From JAKFYM01 sp964416595 (GTDB lineage: Bacteria > Bdellovibrionota > UBA1018 > CAIPTA01), in NCBI GenBank assembly GCA_964416595.1, contig CAYQES010000017.1, forward strand, positions 1-64,000: DNA of 64,000 nucleotides, in the 5' to 3' direction. Within the stretch, counting starts at the first letter, position 1, and each line of letters starts with the position of its first letter. A program made the position numbers and the translations under genes. The notes beneath the pieces are model-generated. The model was not told the DNA's origin. It saw only the letters and a program-made list of their open reading frames with translations, and made no database searches. Shown here piece after piece: positions 1 to 9,043 of this stretch.

Positions 1-1025
1 CTAGCCTGCATGGGTGCCTCGGCTAGTTCTGTTTGTAGAGTGCGCTGAAATACCTCTAACAAGTACGCGTACACCACAGGATCTGTAACCAGAGTTCGGT
101 CCAAAACGTTTTCGCAATTGTAGATGGGCGCGTACTCAAAACCACTGCAGCTCGTGGTCATGAAGGGAATATGGTGAATGGGTTTAAATAAGTCATCAAA
201 ATCCCAGGGCAATACTTTATAAAATGGCTCACCATTTGTGCCGAGATAACCGAGATAAAATATTTCGTCGGAATAGTCGCCATTTTTCAAAAGACTGTTC
301 ATGGCGAGCCACTGTAAATAATGATCAAAATCCATGCGGCTCTTTAATTCATCGAGCAAAGTCTGGCCTTGCCATTTTTCCACGCCTGCCATTAAATCCA
401 CTAAACCTTGGTCATACTTTATTTGAGGGAGCTGAGAGGTTTTTGCGATTTTTTTGAATTCAAAATCCGAATAGCGACGGCGGGAAACATAGTCTGCGCG
501 CTCTTGCTTAATGGCATAGTCTACCGGTTTTACTAAAAGTAGATAGAGACCCAGAGAATGAACATTTTTTCCGTTCTCGTCGGCCATCTCAAGCTCCACG
601 TATTCTTGGTTCGTTACTGGAAGCCCTACTTTTCCTGCCGTTAGGAATCCTAAACGACTATGCATATAGCCTAGATCTTCGGCCATGCTATTGAGAGCAA
701 ACTCTTTTCCTTTTAGATTTTCATTTAAGGCGAGGGATTCTTCTGCTTTTACTTCAAAGCAGGGGCGCTTTTGCTTCAAGCAGCTTTGTCCGCGGAATTT
801 GATTTTCGCTACTACTGCCGGAGCGCCATTAAAGCTGATCTTGGCTTCTTCAAACTTTAGTTTCATTACCCGCATTTCCGGGTTCTTTTCCAGCTCTTGG
901 AACTTCCAGATTTGGTAAGCCGGCATGATCAGACTCACTTTATGGGTGCGGCCGGGGGCAACGGAATCAGCAAAAGCTGGCAGAGAAAATAAGCAGGCCA
1001 GCGCTAGCAGAAAGTTTTTATACAT
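1..1025 (-). CDS. CotH-like secreted protein kinase, C-terminus beyond window
   Basis: An open frame starts at an ATG at 1025 and runs leftward off the window edge, so about 341 codons are visible and the C-terminus is missing. It begins with a clear signal peptide (MYKNFLLALACLFSLPAFA). A segment FRGQSCLKQKRP followed by basic and aromatic residues resembles the RGxSS..KK nucleotide-binding region of CotH proteins. Near the left edge YKVLPWDFDDLF resembles the acidic metal-binding W-D-x-D motif of that family. CotH proteins, known from Bacillus spore coats and from secreted proteins elsewhere, are atypical kinases. The signal peptide implies action outside the cytoplasm. The upstream region holds one copy of the 22-bp repeat. 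The family call is good; kinase activity is inferred. Confidence 0.7.
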   Translation of the reverse strand, partial: MYKNFLLALACLFSLPAFADSVAPGRTHKVSLIMPAYQIWKFQELEKNPEMRVMKLKFEEAKISFNGAPAVVAKIKFRGQSCLKQKRPCFEVKAEESLALNENLKGKEFALNSMAEDLGYMHSRLGFLTAGKVGLPVTNQEYVELEMADENGKNVHSLGLYLLLVKPVDYAIKQERADYVSRRRYSDFEFKKIAKTSQLPQIKYDQGLVDLMAGVEKWQGQTLLDELKSRMDFDHYLQWLAMNSLLKNGDYSDEIFYLGYLGTNGEPFYKVLPWDFDDLFKPIHHIPFMTTSCSGFEYAPIYNCENVLDRTLVTDPVVYAYLLEVFQRTLQTELAEAPMQA

Positions 1026-1076
1026 AAGTAGATGCCCTCATTTTTGTAGAAACAACTGCATATCAGAAAAACCTCA

Positions 1077-1098
1077 ATTGTGAGAGGTTAAAGGTGGG
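1077..1098 (+). repeat. Solo copy of the 22-bp IS end repeat
   Basis: This copy shares ATTG followed by TGAGAGGTTAAAGGTGGG exactly with the two ends of the IS-like element at 7606 and 9042. It lies between the CotH-like and acyltransferase genes with no transposase beside it. Here alone an AACCTC at 1070-1075 pairs with GAGGTT at 1084-1089, so this copy can form a small hairpin. It may be an IS remnant or a single mobile end. Confidence 0.8.
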
Positions 1099-1117
1099 TT
1101 TTTAGGGAGCTTATAAT

Positions 1118-2254
1118 TCAGGACCCCAAAATCCTCTTCCGCAACAGTAGCCCTGGTTTTTCTACCAAAATATAGGTCACCACACACACAGCCATGCTAC
1201 CAATCGTGCCCATAAATAGTAGCAAAATCATCTGCAGCCAGGACGGCAAGGGCCAGTGATGGGGCCGTAAAAAATGCATGAGAAAAAGAAAAATCGGAAT
1301 GTGAAAGAGATAAATGCCATAGGAAAGCTTGGCTAAAGGATAGAGAAAATTTGCACCTAAGATCTTATTCAGCCAAGTGTTATGCCTTACCACCACCCAC
1401 AACAAAGCACCAAACCCCAAAGCCACGCCCGTAAAATTCAATAAAAGCTTTGAAGCAAAAGAGGCCAGCATCAAGGAAAAACATATTCCCAATAGCAACA
1501 AGGGGCGCTGTAGAACAGCTTTAGCCCAAGTTGGCGGCTGAAAATTTTTATCCTGCTGGATATTGGCGATAATCATACCAAGAATCAAACCCTCACAATT
1601 GGTATGGATGGGCCGGTAAATCACCTTCATATAGAGTGCTAAATCAAAGGTTTGAATATCAGATACCCTAATCCACGAAAGGTAGCGAAAAAGAATTGGA
1701 AGAAAAAATAGCACCCAAAGAAAACTTCGGTATTGCTTGAGCGTAGCGCTCCTCACCACTTGACCATAGGCCACAATAAAAATGGGTGCTAAAATATAAA
1801 ACTGCTCTTCCGTGGAGAGTGACCACGAACCACGCACAATATCGGTTTCATAAAAATAGTTTGTGAAAAACGTAAGATTCGCCAAAAGATCTTGAAATGG
1901 AATCGGCGCCGGATATTGAAAATAAAAAAACAGCAGCGCCACATAATAAAGCGGCCAAATGCGCAGGCCCCTGCGCAAAATAAATACGCCAATTTTTAAA
2001 TTCTCTGTGCGCAGCCACTCTTTCCAAATTTGCCCGCCAATTAGATAGCCGCTTAACGTAAAAAATAAGGGCACGCCAATCCATCCTCCCTTAAAAGGCG
2101 GCACCATATTTAAAAAAGATCGGGCCCCACCCTCTTCCAGAAAATATTCGTTGGCATGCATGCCAAGCACCATGAAAATCGCCAGCGCCCGTAAGCCATC
2201 CAATGGTTTATCAAAACCGGCGGGGCGGATAAATATTTCACGGAAAGCTGTCAT
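1118..2254 (-). CDS. Acyltransferase family 3 (OafA/YrhL-like) membrane protein
   Basis: A multi-pass inner-membrane acyltransferase of the type that O-acetylates surface polysaccharides or other extracytoplasmic sugars. The N-terminus has the family pattern: LDGLRALAIFMVLGMHANEYF gives R-A-x-A and a catalytic-type histidine near the first membrane helix, followed by GVPLFFTLSGYLIG. About ten hydrophobic segments follow, and the GSWSLSTEEQFY motif is present. I chose the ATG at 2254 because an upstream TTG at 2290 would overlap the preceding gene. That leaves about 20 bp after the oxidoreductase stop, consistent with a two-gene operon. The acceptor is unknown. Confidence 0.85.
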   Translation of the reverse strand: MTAFREIFIRPAGFDKPLDGLRALAIFMVLGMHANEYFLEEGGARSFLNMVPPFKGGWIGVPLFFTLSGYLIGGQIWKEWLRTENLKIGVFILRRGLRIWPLYYVALLFFYFQYPAPIPFQDLLANLTFFTNYFYETDIVRGSWSLSTEEQFYILAPIFIVAYGQVVRSATLKQYRSFLWVLFFLPILFRYLSWIRVSDIQTFDLALYMKVIYRPIHTNCEGLILGMIIANIQQDKNFQPPTWAKAVLQRPLLLLGICFSLMLASFASKLLLNFTGVALGFGALLWVVVRHNTWLNKILGANFLYPLAKLSYGIYLFHIPIFLFLMHFLRPHHWPLPSWLQMILLLFMGTIGSMAVCVVTYILVEKPGLLLRKRILGS

Positions 2255-2274
2255 CGCTCTAGTATGCAGCCACT

Positions 2275-3540
2275 TCAATCTTTGATCCAAGAAAATTGGA
2301 TCCCCGCCTGCTCCAGGCGCTCCTGAAAATCGGAATCCTTAAAAGCCGCGGCCGGTGTGAATACACCTCCCGTTGGTAAACGTGAACGGCTTTGCAAAAC
2401 ACAAAGCGCCGCTTCTAACAGCATAATCGGCGTTGCCACATACCCAGGCTCCGGGCCGCTTACGCGAAAATGTAATTCTTGTCCATTTTCTGTTACACCA
2501 AACAGATCCATTTGAAAGCGAATGGATGATAACTTTTCTGGCCTAGGGCCTGCTTTAGAAAAACGACCAAAGCTAAAAAAACTTGGGTACTTTAAAACTA
2601 AATTTCGCGTGAATGAAAATGGAATGAGCGGAATAATCAGCAAGCCACCCACAAAATCTGCCATCAATTCAAAAAAACTTTTATACCCTATATACGCCAC
2701 ATAACGGGGCCATTGCGCATTTTTATCTTTAGCCGCTAAGAGCTGCTGAGAATTTCTCACCACCACAGAATCCGCGCCTAAAAATGGGTGCACCCACCAT
2801 CCTACTCGACGCTCAAAATAAGGCCAGGTTTTTACCTGCAAAGCTTTCCCTGCTCTTAAGAGATAGGGCATGCCTCGATGTTGGCTGAGTTGTTTTCGCA
2901 AACGATGAATCTCTTTCACATGTAAAAAAGACATCACCGCCGATTCATAGGTGCCGGAGTTATAAACAATCCTCGCTTCCTCAGATTCCGCTGACCAAAA
3001 ACTCTCTATATTTGTTAAAACTTGGTGTTGCCCTTGGGCCCTCAAGTAAAGGTTCAACCAACCCAATTCCGCAGGGATAGAATCGAAGCCACACGCATGC
3101 ACCACTAAAATCCCATTTTTTGCAGCCGTTTCGTGAAAACTTAAAGCCGAATCGTCCATAAATTGCGGCTCACCGGTAATATCCAAATAGTCTGTTTTGC
3201 TTTGCACACAGGCGGCAACAATGGTTTTGCCCGTGTAACGATAGGGTCCTGCGCAGTTGATCACAACTTTAACATCCGCAAAAATGGAACACAGATCCGT
3301 AAGAGAATTACCATCCGCCACCCGTACCTGCGGTTGCGAAGAGAATTCAGAAAGTAGCGCGGTTAAAGCCGCATGATTACGACCCGCAATCGCCCAGCGT
3401 AGGTTGTGAGCTCTTTGGGATAAGATCTTTGCCGCTTGCCGGCCCGTATAACCGGTGGCTCCATAAATCAATATGTCGATAGACTTGGACACCGGATTAA
3501 AATGTAAGCTGCTACCACTGGAAAGTACAGCTGTCTTCAC
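2275..3540 (-). CDS. Saccharopine dehydrogenase-like NADP-binding oxidoreductase
   Basis: The N-terminus has a Rossmann fold, IDILIYGATGYTGRQAAKIL, matching saccharopine dehydrogenase-like and trans-acting enoyl reductase proteins of about 400 aa. VVINCAGPYRYTGKTIVAAC and YLDITGEPQF are typical of this family, as is the HACGFDSIPAELG stretch that follows. The true function is unlikely to be lysine metabolism; relatives act on lipids or polyketides. The start is uncertain: GTG at 3540 and GTG at 3492 are both possible and neither has a clear ribosome site. It is transcribed away from the pilus operon and probably with the acyltransferase gene, hinting at a shared envelope-modification role (inference). 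Confidence 0.8.
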   Translation of the reverse strand: MKTAVLSSGSSLHFNPVSKSIDILIYGATGYTGRQAAKILSQRAHNLRWAIAGRNHAALTALLSEFSSQPQVRVADGNSLTDLCSIFADVKVVINCAGPYRYTGKTIVAACVQSKTDYLDITGEPQFMDDSALSFHETAAKNGILVVHACGFDSIPAELGWLNLYLRAQGQHQVLTNIESFWSAESEEARIVYNSGTYESAVMSFLHVKEIHRLRKQLSQHRGMPYLLRAGKALQVKTWPYFERRVGWWVHPFLGADSVVVRNSQQLLAAKDKNAQWPRYVAYIGYKSFFELMADFVGGLLIIPLIPFSFTRNLVLKYPSFFSFGRFSKAGPRPEKLSSIRFQMDLFGVTENGQELHFRVSGPEPGYVATPIMLLEAALCVLQSRSRLPTGGVFTPAAAFKDSDFQERLEQAGIQFSWIKD

Positions 3541-3599
3541 GTAAAATTCTTATCAAGTTCACTGCTTAGAAAATAAAATCTTCTCCCTTAGGTTGCACA

Positions 3600-4301
3600 A
3601 TGCGTATGACAATCCCTTTTTTATTTTTGCTGCTCTGGCACTCGTCTGTAGTGCACGCCTTCCAAGTGGAACCTATGGTTGTTTCCATTCCGCTAACAGG
3701 TAAGCAAGAATCCGGCACTTACACTATCCAAAACAATACCCAAGAAAAAATTGCGGCACAATTTGAAGTGCGCCGCAGAGTGATAGATGAAAACGGCAAA
3801 GAAGAACGCCCCTCTACAACGGAATTTCTTATTTTCCCGGAGCAGATGTCGCTCGAGCCAGGCCAAAAACGCAATGTGCGAGTAACGTGGACTGGCCCCA
3901 CCACCCTAGATAAAGAACAAGCCTATCGCTTCATCGCCACTCAATTGCCAATTGAATTCAAAAAATCCAATGCCAAAGATGCAAAGCTAAAATTCCTTAT
4001 TGAATACGTGGCTTCACTTTATATCGTGCCACCCAATGTAAAAGCCAAAATGAAAGTGGAAGGATACGGCGTAAATAAAGATATATTGGAAATCAAAGTA
4101 GCCAATGAAGGCAGTGCCCACTTTTTGTTGGACCGCATGCAAGTCTCCGTAAAAGGAGATGGTAAAGAACTAAAACTAGATGCACCACTACTGCAAAACT
4201 TAAGAACAGAAAATATTTTGCCAGGCGGAAAGCGGATTTTAAGAATTCCTCTGCCTAAAAACTTCCCTAAACCTACCGTGGATGTAGCATTCGTTCCATG
4301 A
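3600..4301 (+). CDS. PapD-like periplasmic pilus chaperone
   Basis: A 233-aa exported protein with signal peptide (about residues 1-20) and two immunoglobulin-like domains. FQVEPMVVSIPLTGKQESGTYT, the SLEPGQKRNVRVTW strand and the AYRFIATQLPIEF region match the N-terminal domain of pilus chaperones. This chaperone would receive subunits in the periplasm by donor-strand complementation and carry them to the usher. Its stop overlaps the usher start by 4 bp (ATGA), so the two are translationally coupled. It looks like a non-gamma (alternate or archaic) chaperone rather than FimC/PapD proper, because the companion pilin lacks cysteines. The upstream gap from 3541 to 3599 probably holds the promoter, but I cannot define it. 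Confidence 0.82.
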   Translation: MRMTIPFLFLLLWHSSVVHAFQVEPMVVSIPLTGKQESGTYTIQNNTQEKIAAQFEVRRRVIDENGKEERPSTTEFLIFPEQMSLEPGQKRNVRVTWTGPTTLDKEQAYRFIATQLPIEFKKSNAKDAKLKFLIEYVASLYIVPPNVKAKMKVEGYGVNKDILEIKVANEGSAHFLLDRMQVSVKGDGKELKLDAPLLQNLRTENILPGGKRILRIPLPKNFPKPTVDVAFVP

Positions 4302-6694
4302 GGGACTTGATACGCTGGCTGCTTTTCGTATCAGTTATCTGGCCTGTAGCGTATGCGCATAGCCAGAGCATAAACCCCTCGCTTTCGGCGCCCATTTTTC
4401 TCGACCAACAAAATCTCGGTGAAGTTTGGGTATACTTGAAACCTAACCTCGCCTTAGAAAGAGAAAGCTTTCTTAGCGCCATGAAAAACGGCCTTTTGCC
4501 CGAAGCATGGCAAGAACTCACAAACTCCTTAAGCGAAACCAAATCCGTTGCACCCGCATTTTTAGAGGCTTTGGGTTATGTTATCCAGTTTGATGAAGCC
4601 AGTCTTACATTGCAGCTAAAAGTTCCCGCAGAAAAAAGGGCTAGAAAAGTTTTTCACCTCAGGGGCGAGCTAGCGGAACGCCAGAGCACGGGGCCCGATC
4701 CTTTTAGTGGCTACTTAAATGCAAATGGCAACCAAGGATTTGTGTATCCGCAAACAGCCGCAAGGCAACCTTTTCGTGGCACACTAGCTTTGGTTTCCAA
4801 TCTAAAAGGCTTAGTGTTAGAAACGGGCTCTTCTTACACAGAAAACCTCAATCATGAATGGCAGCGGGAGGATACCCGCCTCGTGAAAGATTTTGAAAAA
4901 CAACTGCTACGGGCCTCCGTGGGAGATGTTTCGATCTTAAGCACCGGTTATCAAAACTCCCGCACCCTGGGTGGCATTTCTGTCACCAGACAATACGCGA
5001 TCCAACCCTATGCCAATATCAGGCCCTTGAATAGAACCGAACTGTGGGTAAAACGCCCCTCCTATATTGAAGTATATGTGAACGACGGTTTTATCAATCG
5101 CGTTTATGCACCTCAAGGGCCAATTCAACTTTCAGACTTTCCCCTCTTCTCCGGTATTAACAAGGTGGATCTAAAAATCACGGACGACACAGGCCAAGTG
5201 GAATGGATAAATCTTAATTTATTATACGACGTGCAACTCTTAGGCGCGGGCATCCAACAATTTGCCTACCAAGTGGGCGCGCCCTCGGAAACCTTTCGCA
5301 ACGATCGCCGCTACGACGATAAAAATATAACTTTCAGCTTTTTTCATCGCCTTGGACTTTCCGATCGCTTCACTATTGGTGGCTCTTTTCAATCGGATCG
5401 GAGTGTGTGGCTGGGCGGCCAAGATTTTATCTGGCTCACGCGTGCGGGTCTCATTTCCGGCGAAAGCGGAATTTCCCATAAATCCGGCGGCACTACGGCA
5501 GCGGCAGGTAGACTGCGCTATAAATCCCTCGACTATAAACTCGGCGCAGATAAACCCATCCGCGGCGCCGCGGAAATAGAATACAAAGCCAGAAAATTTG
5601 CTTCCTTAGGCCAGATCACTGGCAGCAATCCATACTCTTGGCGCTACGACCTTTCGGTCTCCAAACCGATTACGGCTGTCACCACCGCTGGTTTAGGCTT
5701 TCAATACTCCGTGAATCGTGAGGGCGATAACGGACGCGCTGCGCGCTTTGATTTCAACAGTGAACTCGCCAGACAATGGCGCACCAATATGAGCTACACT
5801 TGGGAGAAAGAAAATAAGATCAATCACAAAATCCAAATCACTCTCACTTGGGTGCAGGCCGAGGGCCGCTACTATGGAAATTTATCCTACGCCTACCCCA
5901 CAAAAACCACTCGGCTCGAAATGAACCGCAGCCCTTCTTCCATCGTGGACGATTTCCGCGCAACCCTGGGCGCGCAAAACTCTCCCACAGCCTACCAAGG
6001 TGATGCTTCGATCGAATATACCCACGAAAAAGGCCTCGTACGCACGGATCACACGAGCTCCAGAATCCGCGAAGAAAATGGCTACCGCCGCACCGTTCAC
6101 AGCACGAGCCTCAATCTTTCCACAGCGGTGGCCTGGGTGGGAACAAATGTGGCACTCACCCGTCCCATTGCGGACAGCTTCGCCCTTTTAACCGCCAGTA
6201 AATCCTATAAATCTTTTAAAATCCCCGTAAATCCTGTGAGCCAATCCGCCGAAGCCACCATCAATCGCTTCGGCCCCGCAGTGATCCCCACCCTCACCTC
6301 CTACAACGAAACGCCGATTATCTTAGACAGCTCTGTATTACCGATTGGTTACTCTCTAAATAAAGAATATCTAATAGCCCGCCCCACATATCGCAGCGGA
6401 ATGAAAATAGAAGTCGGTGGCGCCGCCACAGCCATACTTGCAGGCCAATTCTTGCAACCCAGCGGATCTCCCCTCGCACTCGCCACAGGATCCGTGCTCA
6501 ATAGCGAGGGCAAAGTGCAGTCCACTTTCTTCACGAACCGTTCTGGCCATTTTCTTTTAGAAAATCTACCGCCCGGATCCTATTCTCTTAGTGTAGACGA
6601 TGCAGAATTTTTACCCATGAAAATTTCCGTTTCCGAAGATGCCACAGGCCTCGTAAAAATTCCTCCTCATAAATTTTCGAAAGGCGCGCCATGA
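4298..6694 (+). CDS. Fimbrial outer-membrane usher
   Basis: A 798-aa usher that would form the outer-membrane pore for pilus assembly. A signal peptide is followed by a plug and beta-barrel. Usher-type segments include GYQNSRTLGGISVTRQYAIQ, VKRPSYIEVYVNDGFINRVY with SDFPLFSGINKVDLKITDDTGQ next to it, and many alternating aromatic strands. The C-terminal 100 residues (VLNSEGKVQSTFFTN, HFLLENLPPGSYSLSVDD) form a carboxypeptidase-regulatory-like beta domain, as in alternate (CfaC/TcfC-type) ushers. It overlaps the chaperone stop by 4 bp and the next gene by 4 bp. The family is clear; the exact usher subclass is my inference. Confidence 0.85.
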   Translation: MRDLIRWLLFVSVIWPVAYAHSQSINPSLSAPIFLDQQNLGEVWVYLKPNLALERESFLSAMKNGLLPEAWQELTNSLSETKSVAPAFLEALGYVIQFDEASLTLQLKVPAEKRARKVFHLRGELAERQSTGPDPFSGYLNANGNQGFVYPQTAARQPFRGTLALVSNLKGLVLETGSSYTENLNHEWQREDTRLVKDFEKQLLRASVGDVSILSTGYQNSRTLGGISVTRQYAIQPYANIRPLNRTELWVKRPSYIEVYVNDGFINRVYAPQGPIQLSDFPLFSGINKVDLKITDDTGQVEWINLNLLYDVQLLGAGIQQFAYQVGAPSETFRNDRRYDDKNITFSFFHRLGLSDRFTIGGSFQSDRSVWLGGQDFIWLTRAGLISGESGISHKSGGTTAAAGRLRYKSLDYKLGADKPIRGAAEIEYKARKFASLGQITGSNPYSWRYDLSVSKPITAVTTAGLGFQYSVNREGDNGRAARFDFNSELARQWRTNMSYTWEKENKINHKIQITLTWVQAEGRYYGNLSYAYPTKTTRLEMNRSPSSIVDDFRATLGAQNSPTAYQGDASIEYTHEKGLVRTDHTSSRIREENGYRRTVHSTSLNLSTAVAWVGTNVALTRPIADSFALLTASKSYKSFKIPVNPVSQSAEATINRFGPAVIPTLTSYNETPIILDSSVLPIGYSLNKEYLIARPTYRSGMKIEVGGAATAILAGQFLQPSGSPLALATGSVLNSEGKVQSTFFTNRSGHFLLENLPPGSYSLSVDDAEFLPMKISVSEDATGLVKIPPHKFSKGAP

Positions 6695-7605
6695 AATACT
6701 TCCTTATTTTCCTTTTCTCCCTCAATGCCCACGCAGACTGCCAAGGCCTTAAAATCCAAAACCTGGACGACGTAGACTTCCGCAATAATTCCTCCCCCAC
6801 TGAAAGCTTTAGAGTGCAACGAACCCACGGCCTCAACGGCTGCCTTTTTTTCGTGACCATCGATAACGGCGGCGCCTCCTCTTTTTCCACACGCCAACTT
6901 CTTCATAAAAACGCCAGCGATTTTATCCCCGTACAAATCTGCCTAGACAGCAACTGCTCCGCCATCATTAAACACTTTCCCGAAGCCACCTCCAACTCGG
7001 ACGTGCTCTTCGGCTCTTTTCCAGATAACATCCCCACTCCAGGTGGAATCGACCTAACCATCTATCCCCGCGCCGCAAAAGTGACTTATGAAAAACATGG
7101 CGACTACGAAAGCAGCTATACGGTGCGCCTCTACCAAGGCTCGATCACAAAATCCCCCGAACTCATGGACACCGAAACCTTTCGCCTCAAACACCGCTTG
7201 GAAAAGAAAATTGACCTCTCGATCGTAAATACGGGCTCCCCCTTCGATCCCTCCTCCACCAGCAAAACCATCCACTTCGGCACCCTCTCCACTGGCCAAC
7301 AAACAACCTTCGATCTACTACTCAAATACAACGCAGGTTACAGAGTGCGAATTTCGTCGCAAAATAATGGAAAACTGAGCCACAGCAGTTTACCCAGTTA
7401 TGTTCCTTACACACTCACGCTTAACGGTAGTGAGATATATCTAGGGGGCTCCGCGAATAATCCTGTTTTGATTTCGCAAGGTTCTGGCGTGAGTCCGCCC
7501 GCAGGCTTGCGCCTGGCCGGTGGGTTTAGAATCGGAAAGGTGGAGGAAGCGAAGGCGGGGAATTATCAGGATGTGCTCACCGTAACAGTGAGTACATTAG
7601 AGTAG
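6691..7605 (+). CDS. Pilus tip or adhesin subunit, two spore-coat-U-like domains
   Basis: A 304-aa exported protein with a short signal peptide ending near residue 16. The N-terminal half holds four cysteines (DCQGL, NGCLFF, QICLDSNCSA). The C-terminal half ends in AGNYQDVLTVTVSTLE, a pattern close to the final strand of spore coat protein U (SCPU) pilin-like domains. A two-domain subunit as third gene of a chaperone-usher operon is most simply the tip adhesin. It starts within the usher stop (ATGA). Its TAG stop is directly followed by the left inverted repeat of the IS-like element. The ligand is unknown. Confidence 0.7.
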   Translation: MKYFLIFLFSLNAHADCQGLKIQNLDDVDFRNNSSPTESFRVQRTHGLNGCLFFVTIDNGGASSFSTRQLLHKNASDFIPVQICLDSNCSAIIKHFPEATSNSDVLFGSFPDNIPTPGGIDLTIYPRAAKVTYEKHGDYESSYTVRLYQGSITKSPELMDTETFRLKHRLEKKIDLSIVNTGSPFDPSSTSKTIHFGTLSTGQQTTFDLLLKYNAGYRVRISSQNNGKLSHSSLPSYVPYTLTLNGSEIYLGGSANNPVLISQGSGVSPPAGLRLAGGFRIGKVEEAKAGNYQDVLTVTVSTLE

Positions 7606-9042
7606 ATTGTGAGAGGTTAAAGGTGGGAAGTGTAAGTAGTGAAATAGAACGTTTGGTGTACTGAAATGCTACTTAAGGAGGGAAAAGAGTAAGGAAATCA
7701 GAGTTTTTAAGGATTTGTTCTTGGGTTCATTTTTGCTGCTTAGTGAGGTATGTGGGCAAACCCTCCAAGTTCAACACAAGTCGAAGGCGCTTTAGAGAAA
7801 TTCGTTCCTCCCTATTGTCCTAATTCAAAGTGCGAGTTTCACTATAAACAGAATGAGAAATTTTATCACGCTTCGGGTAAAAGAAAGATCCATCGCTTTC
7901 CTTACGTTACAAAACGCTATCAATGTAAACATTGCTTGCAGAGTTTTTCTTCTTCCTTCTTTTTTCTTACCTACCGAGATCGCTTAAAAAATACATATGA
8001 AGAGATCTTTGATATGCATCATTTAGGCGCAACTCGTCGACAAACGGCCAAGTTCTTAGGCTGTTCTGATCATACAGTTAGGCAAAGAATTAGTAAGATG
8101 GTTCGTTGGGGGCTTTTAAAAGAAGCTATGGATTTAAAGAAAATAAAGATCCAAGAACCCATTGTTTTTGATGGCTTAGAAAATTTCTCCTACAGCCAGT
8201 ATGATCCGAACAACATTAACCACGCTGTAGGGAAAGAATCTCTTTTTACCTACGACTTTAGTTTTTCAGTCTTTAATAGAAAAGGCAGGATGAGTTTACG
8301 GCAGCAAAAGATAAAAAAAGAATTAGAAAAAATTCATGGACCATATCCAAAAGGAGAAATTCATAGAGGAGCAAGCAGGGTCTTTGAGCGTTTATTGACG
8401 AAAAACGACAATTTTAACCTTCACACGGATAATCACTACGCCTATAGGGAGGTGTTAAGGAATAAGAAGTTTCAAAAGGTTACGCATCACATCACTCCTG
8501 CCAAGAAATACAGAAACTTTCAAAATAATCTCTTTGCTGTGAATCACCTGGACATGCTCTCTCGGCACCAATTATCAGCATTTAAAAGAGAAACGATTGC
8601 CTTCTCAAAGCACACGGTAGCCATGCAAGAGAGCTTTCAATTGTTTACGGTTTATAAGAATTATATGCGACCTCAGTTTGAGAAGAAGCATAAGAGAAAC
8701 AATAAAGTAAATGTGACGAGCCCTGCCATGCATGTGGGAATAGAAAAGAAAATCCTTACCTTTAATGAATTTTTCAACATTCGGATTGCGAAGACGCAAG
8801 TAGAGCTCAATGAAGACAAGCTAAGGATCTTTGAGAGAAGAGATCCAAATAGTCGTAGATCAATTAAAGCTTATTCAGGAATTTAAATCTGTCTAAAGAT
8901 TTATATAGGAACAATTACGGCATAAATGGTTAGAATTTAAATCCAATTTTTTAAAATAACCATGGTGGGCCCTTTGAGCCTTTTTTGCAACGAAGACCCT
9001 TGCAGCAAGCCGCACTGAAACCCCACCTTTAACCTCTCACAA
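7606..9042 (+). mobile_element. IS-like element with 22-bp inverted repeats, about 1.44 kb
   Basis: Identical 22-bp inverted repeats (ATTG plus TGAGAGGTTAAAGGTGGG reading inward) lie at 7606-7627 and 9021-9042 and enclose one AT-rich transposase-like gene. The interior is visibly richer in A and T than the pilus genes on both sides. No flanking target duplication is evident: the left flank reads ATTAGAGTAG and the right TTAAGGATTG. The ends abut the TAG of the tip gene and the TAA of the pilin gene exactly. The element separates the convergent tip and pilin genes, so it probably inserted into an existing pilus locus. Confidence 0.7.
7750..8886 (+). CDS. Zinc-ribbon DDE-type transposase-like protein
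   Basis: A 378-aa protein. Residues about 19-60 hold a zinc ribbon: CPNSKC, then a basic stretch, then YQCKHCLQSF. A helix-turn-helix follows (GATRRQTAKFLGCSDHTVRQRISKM). The remainder has acidic positions in FDGLENF and HTDNHYAYR that could belong to an RNase-H-like catalytic core. This arrangement resembles IS1/IS1595-type transposases, but I cannot assign a family firmly. The codon usage is AT-rich, unlike neighbouring genes, which supports recent acquisition. The ATG at 7750 follows GTGAGGT. It lies between the 22-bp inverted repeats and appears full length. Confidence 0.65.
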   Translation: MWANPPSSTQVEGALEKFVPPYCPNSKCEFHYKQNEKFYHASGKRKIHRFPYVTKRYQCKHCLQSFSSSFFFLTYRDRLKNTYEEIFDMHHLGATRRQTAKFLGCSDHTVRQRISKMVRWGLLKEAMDLKKIKIQEPIVFDGLENFSYSQYDPNNINHAVGKESLFTYDFSFSVFNRKGRMSLRQQKIKKELEKIHGPYPKGEIHRGASRVFERLLTKNDNFNLHTDNHYAYREVLRNKKFQKVTHHITPAKKYRNFQNNLFAVNHLDMLSRHQLSAFKRETIAFSKHTVAMQESFQLFTVYKNYMRPQFEKKHKRNNKVNVTSPAMHVGIEKKILTFNEFFNIRIAKTQVELNEDKLRIFERRDPNSRRSIKAYSGI

Positions 9043-9043
9043 T

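Noticed and set aside
1077..9042. Composite transposon carrying the pilus genes
   Set aside because: Only one transposase is present, the distal copy is a bare 22-bp repeat, and there are no matching target duplications.
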